A stretch of DNA of 5,833 nucleotides from Gemmatimonadota bacterium (GTDB lineage: Bacteria > Gemmatimonadota > Gemmatimonadetes > Longimicrobiales > Longimicrobiaceae). The notes below the pieces were generated by a model that saw only the letters and a program-made list of their open reading frames with translations, was not told where the DNA came from and searched no databases. Below are positions 1 to 5,833 of this stretch, one piece after another. The DNA lies in contig JAFAYN010000148.1 of assembly GCA_019240375.1 (NCBI GenBank), positions 1 to 5,833 on the forward strand, written 5' to 3'. The first letter of the stretch is position 1. Each line of letters starts with the position of its first letter. The translations under genes were made by a program, and so were the position numbers.

Positions 1-3000
1 GTACGCTTGGTCGGTGGCGTTCCACCCCTGCACCACCTGCGCCCGCTCCGCCTCCGGGAGGAGCGGCAGCTCTGCCAGGATGGCGTCCGGCGCCGCGGCC
101 ATCCCCCCGAGCAGCGTGCGAAGGTGCCCCAGCAGGCGCTCGGCCCCCGCCTCGTCCACGCGCGCCCGGTCGAAGCTCACCTGCAGCGGCATCTCCGTGC
201 CGGGCGAGCTCTTGAGGGTGAGAGGGAAGCTGGTGCGGTCCACGGCGCGCACGTCCGTGATCCGCAGCTCGTCCTCGCCCCGCTCGTGCAGCGAGGCCTC
301 GTCCGGCTGGTTCTCGAAGACGACGATGCTCTCGAACAGCGGGTGCCCGCGCGGCACCTCGCTCCACCCGTGCACCTCCACCAGCGGTGTGTGCTCGTAC
401 TGCCGGGCCTCCACCTGCCGCTCCTGCATCTCGCGGAGCCATTCGGCCACGCCCGCCCCGGGACGGACGCGGGTGCGCACGGGAAGGGTGTTGATGAACA
501 GCCCCACCATCCGCTCGGCGCCGGCCAGCGTGGCGGGGCGCTCGGAGACCACGCTCCCGAACACGACGTCGTCCTCGCCCGAGTGGCGCCCGAGGAGGAG
601 GGCCCACGCACCCTGCACCACCGTGTTCAGGGTGACCTGGGCGCGCCGCGCCAGCTCCTGCAGCGCCCGCACCTCACCGGCGTCGAGGCGCAGCTCGCGC
701 TCCGCGTACCCCGCCCCCGCCGCCCCGGCCGGGGACGCCGCCGGGAGCGGAGTGGGGGTGCGGAAGCCGGCCAGTTCGCCGCGCCAGAACCGCTCCGCCT
801 GCGCAAGGTCCTGCGCCCCCAGCCAGGCGACGTAGTCGCGGTAGGGACGGACCGGCTCCGGCCTGGGCTCGCCCCCGGTACGGAAGGCGTCGTAGCCGGA
901 CATCACCTCGGCCATCAGCAGGGGGAGCGACCACCCGTCGATGAGCAGGTGGTGGATGCTCCAGAGCAGCCAGTGCCGCCCCTCGCCCGCCCGGCACAGC
1001 GCAACCCGCATCAGCGGCGCCTCGTCGAGGGGGAGCCCGCACTCCCGCTCGGTCCGGAAGTGCTCCTGGATGCGCGCCTCCTGCTCCGCCGGGGACAGGC
1101 CGCTCCAGTCGTCGCCCCGCCAGGGGAGTTCCACCCAGGGACGGACCAGCTGCAGGGGGGTGTCCAGCCCTTCCGCGAGGAAGACGGTGCGCAGCACCGG
1201 GTGGCGCATCACCACCCGCTGCCACGCCCGCTCCAGGGAGCGCGCGTCCAGCGGCCCCTCCAGCAGGTAGGCGGTCTGCAGGAGGTACGAGCCCGCGTCG
1301 GCGTCGTGCAGCGAGTGGAAGAGCATCCCCTGCTGCATGGGGGCGAGGGCGTACAGGTCCGCCACCTCGCGGTCCCCGTCCAGCAGCGCGTCCAGCCCCT
1401 CCTGGTCGAGCCCGGAGAGGGGGAAGTCGGAGGGAGTGTAGCCGCCCGCCTCCGGCGAAACGCAGTGGGCGACGATCTCCCGGAGCGCTTCCAGGTAGGC
1501 CCCGGCCAGGCGCTCGACGGTGGAGCGATCGTGGACCTCCTCGCCGTACGACCAGGACAGCTCCAGCTTCCCCTCGCGGATGCAGCAGACCACGTCGAGC
1601 AGGTGGGCCCGCTGGCCCCCCGGCGCGTGGTCGCTCCCGGCCGCCTCCGGCACCAGCGTGAAGCGGGAGCGGGCGAAGGTCTGGTCGTACTGCCCCAGGT
1701 AGTTGAAGCTGACCTGCGGGTGCGTGGCCGCGGCGAGCGCCTCGCGCGCCGCTTCCGTCCCCAGGTAGCGCAGCACCCCGTACCCGATCCCCTTCGCGGG
1801 GACGGCCCGGAGCTGCTCCTTGACGCGCTTCAGCGCCTCGCCGGGGGCCGCGTCCGGCTCCACCTCCAGGCACACGGGGTAGAGCGAGGTGAACCACCCC
1901 ACGGTGCGGGAAAGGTCCACGTCCTCGAACAGGTCCTCGCGGCCGTGCCCCTCCAGCGCCACCCGCACCCGCCCCTTCCCGATCCACCCGCCCAGGGTGC
2001 GGGCGAGGGCGCACAGCAGCACGTCGTCGATTCGGGTGCGGTACGCGGAGGGGACGTCCACCAGCAGCGCGCGGGTCTCCGACTCCGGGAGCACCGCCCG
2101 CACCACGCCCGAGCGATCCTCCGTGTTCCGGCCCCCGGCGTGGTCGACGGGGAGGGGCGCTCCCTCCTCCCGCGCCGCCCAGTACGCCAGCTCCTCGCCC
2201 AGCGCCGCCGAGCGCCCGTGCGCCTCCAGCCGCTCCGCCCAGGCGCGGAACGAGGTGGTCTTGGCCGGCAGCTTCACCCCTTCGCCGCGCTCCGCCTGCG
2301 CGTACGCCGCTTCCAGGTCCTCCAGCAGGATCCGCCAGGAAACACCGTCCACCGCCAGGTGGTGCACCACCAGGAGGAGCCGCTGCGCGCGGCCGTCCCC
2401 GGCCTCGAAGAGGACCGCCCGCGCGATGGGGCCGTGCTCCAGCTCCAGCCCGGCCTGCACCCGCTCCGCGTGCGCCTGGAGCGCCGCGCCGCGCGCGGCC
2501 TCGTCCGTGCCCGCCAGCTCCACCACCTCCAGCGGGAGGTGCGCTCCGTCGGCGTCGGCGAGCCGCTGCGTCCACCCCGCCTCCGTCCGCCGGTAGCGCA
2601 GACGGAGCACGTCGTGGTGCAGCGCCAGTGCCGCCAGCGCCCGCTCCAGCGGCTCCGGCCGGACGCGCTCGCGCACCTCCAGCAGGAAGCTCTGGTTCCA
2701 GTGGTGCGCCTCCGGCAGCGCCTGCTCGAAGAACCAGCGCTGCACCGGGGTCAGCGGCACCTCGCCGGTGACGGTCCCCTGCTCCGCCACGGCGCGGGGG
2801 GCCGTTCCCGCCGCCTCGGCCATCGCGGCCACAGTCTGATGCTGGAAGATCTGCCGCGGCGTGAGCACCAGCCCCGCCCCGGCCGCGCGGGCGATGACCT
2901 GGATGGAAAGGATGCTGTCGCCGCCCAGCTCGAAGAAGTTGTCGTGCGCCCCCACCGGCGAGACGCCCAGGAGCCCTTCCCAGATCCCCGCCAGGACCCG

Positions 3001-5833
3001 CTCCTCCGCGGTGCGCGGCGCCTCGAACCCGGCCACGCGGTCCAGCTCCGGCGCGGGGAGCGCCGCGCGGTCGGTCTTGCCGTTGGGGTTGAGCGGCAGC
3101 GCCTCCAGCATGACGCAGGCGGCCGGCACCATGTACTCCGGGAGCCGGCGCCCGAGCGCCTCGCGGAGCCTCGCGGCGGTCGGCGTGGCCCCGTCGGCGG
3201 GGACCACGTAGGCGACGAGCCGCTTCTGCCCCGGCTGGTCCTCGCGCACCACCACCACCGCCTGGCGCACCTCCGCGTCGTCCAGCAGCGCCGCCTCGAT
3301 CTCGCCCAGCTCGATGCGGAAGCCCCGCACCTTGACCTGGAAGTCGTTGCGTCCGAAGTACTCCAGCTCCCCCGTGGGAAGCCGGCGGACCCGGTCGCCC
3401 GTGCGGTACATGCGTGCCCCCGCCCCCGCGAAGGGATCGGGGAGGTAGCGCTCGGCGGTCAGCTCCGGGCGGGCGAAGTACCCGCGCGTCACCCCCTCGC
3501 CGCCCAGGTACAGCTCGCCCGGCACGCCCACCGGGAGCAGGTTCAGCCCGGCGTCCAGCACGTAGCCGCTCCCGCCCGCGACGGGGTGGCCGATGGTGAC
3601 CCGCCCGTCCCCGGTCCGGAAGGTCGAGAAAGTGGAGTACGTGGTGTCCTCGGTGGGGCCGTAGCCGTTCCCCACCCGCTCCAGCCCCGCCTCGCACAGC
3701 GCCTGCGCCAGCGCGGGAGGGATCGCCTCGCCGCCCAGGTTGAGCGTGCGGAGGCTCCGCGGGAGCCCGCCGGAGCGGAGCAGCTCCGCGGCGGCGGCGG
3801 GGGCCATGCTCGCGTGCACGATCCCGGCGTCCTCCCCCAGCCCGGCCAGCGCCAGCGCGTTCTCCACCAGCACCAGCGTTCCGCCGGCGGCCAGAGCGAA
3901 GAAGAGCTCCGCGACCGACACGTCGAAGGAAACGGAGGTGGACCCGAGCACCCGCGCCCCGGGCTCCAGCGGGAAGCGGTCGAGCATCCAGCGCAGGAAG
4001 GCGACGGTGTTGCGGTGCTCGATCTGCACGCCCTTGGGGGTGCCGGTGGAGCCCGAGGTGTAGATCACGTACGCCAGGCTCTCGGGCCAGCCGACAGTCT
4101 CCGGGTCGTGGGCAGGCCGCGCGGCGATGCGCGCGGCGTCGGCGTCCACGTACACGCGCCGGGTCCCCGGGAGCTCCGGGAGCGAAGCGGCGGTCTCGCG
4201 GCGGGTGACCAGCGCGACCGCGCGGGCGTCGCGGAGCATGCGCGAGACGCGCTCCTCCGGGTAGGCGGTGTCCACGGGGACGTAGGCGCCCCCCGCCTTG
4301 AGCACCGCCAGGATCGCCACCACCAGGTCGGGGGTGCGCTCCAGCCAGATCCCCACCCGCGCTTCCGGGCCCACGCCCAGGTCGCGGAGGTGGTGCGCGA
4401 GCCGGTTGGCGCGCGCGCTCAGCTCTGCGTAGGTGAAGGACTCGGCGCCGCAGACCAGGGCCACCTGGTCCGGGGCGCGGGCCGCCCGTGCCTCCACCAG
4501 CTGATGGACCCGCGGCTCCGTCGTCCCGGCGGACGGCGTGCTCCCCGTCTCCACCATCCCGGCGATCTCCTCGCCGCGGAGCAGCGACAGGTCGCGCAGC
4601 CGCCGGTCCGGGTCGGCGGCGATCCCCTCCAGGAGGACGCGGAAGTGGCCGGCCAGCCCCTCGATCGTGGCCGCGTCGAACAGGTCGGTGGCGTACTCCA
4701 GCATCCCCGCCATCCCGCCCTCCTCCTCGCGCATCGAGAGCGTCAGGTCGAAGCGGGACACCCCGCCCTCCGAGGGCTCCGCCTCCAGGCCCAGCCCCGC
4801 CATCTTCCCTTCCGCGGCGCGGTCCTGCAGCACGAACATCACCTGGAACAGCGGGTGCCGGCTCAGGCTGCGCTCCACCTGCAGCTCCTCGATCAGCCGC
4901 TCGAAGGGGAGCTCTTGGTGCGCGTAGGCGCCCAGCGCCGCCTCGCGGACGGAGCGGAGCACCTCGCGGAAGCTCGCCGCGCCGGCCAGGTCGGTGCGCA
5001 CGACGAGGGTGTTGACGAAGAAGCCGATCAGCGTCTCCGTTTCCGACTGGCGGCGCCCGGCGATGGGAGTCCCCACCACCACGTCCTCCTGCCCGGAGTA
5101 GCGCGACAGCAGGAGCTGGAAGGCGCCGAGCAGCGTCATGAAGAGCGTCGCCCCCTCGCGCCGGGACACCCCCTTCAGCCCGTCCGTCACCCCGGCCGGG
5201 AGCCGGAAGAGGTGCATCGCCCCGCGGTGGCTCTCCACCGCCGGCCGGGGCCGGTCGGTGGGAAGCTCCAGCAGCGCCGGGGCGCCCGCCAGCCGCTCCT
5301 TCCAGTACGCGAGCTGCGCTTCCAGCACCTCCCCCACCAGGTGCTTGCGCTGCCACACGGCGTAGTCGGGGTACTGCACCTCCAGCGGCGGCAGCGGGGA
5401 GGCCTCGCCGCTGGCGTACGCGCCGTAGAGCGCCTCCATCTCGCGGAACAGGACGCCCATGCTCCACCCGTCGCTGACGATGTGGTGCAGGCAGAGCAGC
5501 AGCACGTGCTCGTCGGCGCCGAGGCGCAGCAGCGACGCCCGGAAGAGGGGGCCGTTCTCCAGGTCGAAGGGACGCGCGGCGTCCCCGGCCACCCGGGCGC
5601 GAACCGCGGCCGCCTGCTCCGCTTCGGGGAGCGGGGACAGGTCGGCGACGTACAGCGCCAGCCGCTCCGGCGCGAGGACGAGCTGCGCGGCGCGCCCACC
5701 GACGGAGCGGAAGACGGTGCGCAGCGCCTCGTGCCGGCGGACGATCTCCTCCAGCGCCCGCCGCAGGGCTTCCGCGTCGAGCGGGCCGCGCAGCCGCACC
5801 GGCGCGGGGATGTTGTACGTCGCGCTCTCGCCC
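1..5833 (-). CDS. Nonribosomal peptide synthetase, internal fragment (C-A-T-E-C), open at both ends
   Basis: This is a multimodular NRPS, a cytoplasmic megaenzyme that builds a peptide on carrier-domain phosphopantetheine arms without a ribosome. The frame is uninterrupted for 1944 codons (5832 to 1); base 5833 belongs to the preceding codon. Domains in order are condensation (residues 1-428, N-terminus cut off), adenylation (442-925), peptidyl carrier (939-1006), epimerization (1022-1462) and condensation (1490-1935), followed by the start of the next C-A linker (WNATDQAY, 1937-1944). All catalytic motifs I looked for are intact, so the fragment should be functional. No start, ribosome binding site or stop lies in the window. 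The gene therefore begins beyond 5833 and continues past position 1, where an adenylation domain is expected. There is no thioesterase, methyltransferase, oxidase or reductase here. G or C dominates third codon positions throughout, with no compositional break seen by eye. The NRPS assignment is very secure; the peptide product is unknown. Confidence 0.97.
28..1365 (-). other. Condensation domain 2, DCL-like, of the following module
   Basis: This domain couples the D-terminal peptide made by the preceding C-A-T-E module to the residue loaded by the next module. Its approach region YTPSDFPLSGL (1465-1475), then VADLYALAPMQQGMLFHSL (1490-1508), is the hallmark of condensation domains that follow an E domain. 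Further motifs are RHPVLRTVF (1543-1551), the active-site HHLLIDG (1627-1633, bases 934-954; second His is H1628), a degenerate HSGEDDVVFGSVVSERP block (1750-1766), VGLFINTLPVRTRV (1776-1789), the YEHTPLVEV block (1812-1820) and GHPLFESIVVFEN (1829-1841). The forms LFINTLPVR and HHLLIDGWSLPLL match D-donor (DCL) or dual types and differ from the first C domain in this protein. The domain is essentially complete. The sequence ends in the WNATDQAY linker, so an adenylation domain should begin just beyond position 1. Confidence 0.93.
1447..2769 (-). other. Epimerization domain (L to D)
   Basis: This domain is related to condensation domains. It equilibrates the alpha-carbon of the carrier-bound residue so that the D-form can be passed on. 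All seven characteristic motifs are visible: PLTPVQRWFFEQ (1026-1037), HHDVLRLRY (1072-1080), VVHHLAVDGVSWRIL (1155-1169) with catalytic His1158 (motif bases 2344-2364), YRTRIDDVLLCAL (1264-1276), LEGHGRE with catalytic Glu1294 (1293-1299, bases 1936-1956), RTVGWFTSLYPV (1309-1320) and VSFNYLGQYD (1374-1383). Supporting blocks are LPAKTTSFRAWAERL (1188-1202), a P-x-DHxxGxNTED block (1228-1238) and GIGYGVLRYLG (1348-1358). The His and Glu correspond to those described for the TycA epimerization domain (His743 and Glu882). No motif is degraded, so it should be active. It sits between a GGDS-type carrier and a DCL-like condensation domain, as expected. Confidence 0.96.
2815..3018 (-). other. Peptidyl carrier (thiolation) domain of the epimerizing module
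   Basis: This small four-helix carrier tethers the activated amino acid and then the growing peptide on a 4'-phosphopantetheine arm added by a PPTase, which is not encoded in this window. It starts near APRTAEERVLAGIWEGLLG (938-956), the usual first helix. The attachment motif is NFFELGGDSILSIQV (965-979), with Ser973 as the modified residue (bases 2914-2916). It ends with TPRQIFQHQTVAAMA (991-1005). The GGDS form, with Asp before the Ser in place of the His of GGHS, is known to be typical of carriers that feed an epimerization domain. That matches the E domain directly downstream. Confidence 0.95.
3058..4509 (-). other. Adenylation domain, unassigned substrate
   Basis: This domain activates one amino acid with ATP as the aminoacyl-adenylate and loads it on the adjacent carrier domain. 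Core motifs run in order: A1-like FTYAELSARANRL (466-478), A2 LKAGGAYVPVD (511-521), A3 P-loop-like YTSGSTGTPKG (591-601, bases 4030-4062), A4 FDVSVAELF (636-644), A5 NGYGPTEDTTYSTF (722-735), A6 GELYLGGEGVTRGY (772-785), A7 YRTGDRVR (809-816, Asp813 for ribose contact), A8 GRNDFQVKVRGFRIELGEIE (827-846), A9 LPEYMVP (897-903) and A10 NPNGKTDR (915-922, catalytic Lys919). Aligning by eye to GrsA gives pocket residues D637 V638 A641 S675 N698 G700 G723 T731 Y732 K919, that is DVASNGGTYK. Asp at the first position indicates an alpha-amino acid. The NLxGE and YGPxEDTTYSTF wording places it in a recognisable A-domain subgroup, but I cannot name the substrate. No methyltransferase or oxidase insertion is present between A8 and A9. 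Confidence 0.95.
4495..4566 (-). other. Atypical C-A linker
   Basis: This is the stretch joining condensation domain 1 to the adenylation domain (residues about 423-446). In many NRPSs it carries a conserved W-N-x-T-x-x-x-Y-P signature before the V-H-x-L-F/V element. Here only the VHQLV part is recognisable (442-446). It is preceded by a Ser/Thr/Gly-rich tract, VETGSTPSAGTTEPR (427-441), with no Trp-Asn. The next module of the same protein does have the standard form, WNATDQAY at residues 1937-1944. The reading frame is uninterrupted, so this is sequence divergence or an old domain junction and not a visible lesion. Confidence 0.6.
4549..5832 (-). other. Condensation domain 1, LCL-like, N-terminus truncated by window edge
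   Basis: This domain forms the peptide bond between the upstream peptidyl-thioester donor and the amino acid loaded by this module. The fragment opens just after the usual first motif (S-x-A-Q-x-R-L-W), at the following YNIPAPVRLRG stretch (residues 6-16). It then shows RHEALRTVF (33-41), RPFDLENGPLFRA (87-99), the active-site HHIVSDG (116-122, bases 5467-5487; second His is H117), YSGQEDVVVGTPIAGR (245-260), IGFFVNTLVVR (269-279) and HQELPFERL (305-313). The forms HHIVSDGWSMGVL and FFVNTLVVR resemble condensation domains that take an L-configured donor (LCL), which suggests that no epimerization domain precedes it. The subtype is judged from motif wording only and needs a phylogeny. About 15-25 N-terminal residues are probably missing beyond 5833. 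Confidence 0.9.

Noticed and set aside
14..835. Plus-strand open frame of about 270 codons
   Set aside because: It lies antisense to the second condensation domain and is rich in Ser, Arg, Ala and Pro with no family motif. It is expected by chance from the GC bias.
1889..2596. Plus-strand open frame antisense to the epimerization domain
   Set aside because: It is Ser/Arg/Ala-rich with no motif, and the opposite strand holds intact E-domain motifs across the same bases.
4488..5015. Overlapping plus-strand open frames near the C-A junction (also 4538-4927)
   Set aside because: Both are compositional shadows rich in Pro, Ser and Arg. They overlap each other and the well-supported minus-strand NRPS frame.
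5401..5463. Internal ATG codons in the true frame (for example Met125 at 5458-5460) as a possible gene start
   Set aside because: Conserved condensation-domain sequence continues upstream through the HHIVSDG motif to the window edge, so the real start must lie beyond 5833.
674..5467. Apparent 1597-residue protein on the minus strand in another frame
   Set aside because: Its translation is a low-complexity Arg/Gly/Ala/Pro run with no recognisable domain. The overlapping frame (codons from 5832) contains a full set of ordered NRPS motifs through the same region.
2344..5487. Repeated HHxxxDG-encoding segments (5467-5487, 2344-2364 and also 934-954) as possible DNA repeats
   Set aside because: They are the shared active-site motif of the homologous C, E and C domains. 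The similarity is at the protein level and does not indicate a separate repeat element.
5187..5699. Minus-strand open frame starting with ATG inside the first condensation domain
   Set aside because: It is out of frame with the NRPS motifs and its translation has no recognisable domain. The in-frame translation of the same bases gives the HHIVSDG-containing condensation domain.

Overview
The window lies inside one large nonribosomal peptide synthetase (NRPS) gene on the minus strand. One frame, with codons whose highest base is a multiple of 3 (5832 down to 1), is free of stop codons for 1944 codons. It carries almost every NRPS core motif in the right order. Neither the start nor the stop codon of the gene is present. 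Residue numbers in this annotation count from the codon at 5832-5830, so residue n begins at position 5832-3(n-1).

Read 5' to 3' on the minus strand, the layout is: a condensation domain missing only its extreme N-terminus (about 5832-4549), an adenylation domain (about 4509-3058), a peptidyl carrier domain (about 3018-2815), an epimerization domain (about 2769-1447), and a second condensation domain (about 1365-28). The last runs into the condensation-adenylation linker of the next module at the window's left edge. This is one complete elongation module, C-A-T-E, followed by the condensation domain of the next module. The first C domain looks like an LCL type (L-donor). The second, directly after the E domain, looks like a DCL type (D-donor). 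The expected chemistry is: condense an upstream L-terminal chain onto a residue loaded by this module, epimerize that residue to D, then pass the D-terminal chain to the following module. The adenylation pocket code reads D-V-A-S-N-G-G-T-Y-K, which I cannot assign to a substrate with confidence.

The DNA is very GC-rich, with G or C at nearly all third codon positions. This fits a GC-rich bacterium that makes secondary metabolites, such as a myxobacterium, an actinomycete, a Gemmatimonadota/Longimicrobium-type organism or a GC-rich proteobacterium. The overall wording of the domains reminds me of Longimicrobium-type NRPSs, but that is an impression and not a demonstrated assignment. The base bias also opens long spurious frames on both strands; these are rejected.

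There is no intergenic DNA in the window, and I see no promoter, terminator, RNA gene, mobile element or CRISPR array. I found no evidence of a wholly new system. The points of interest are the unusual adenylation code, an atypical C-A linker, and the E/DCL stereochemical pairing.
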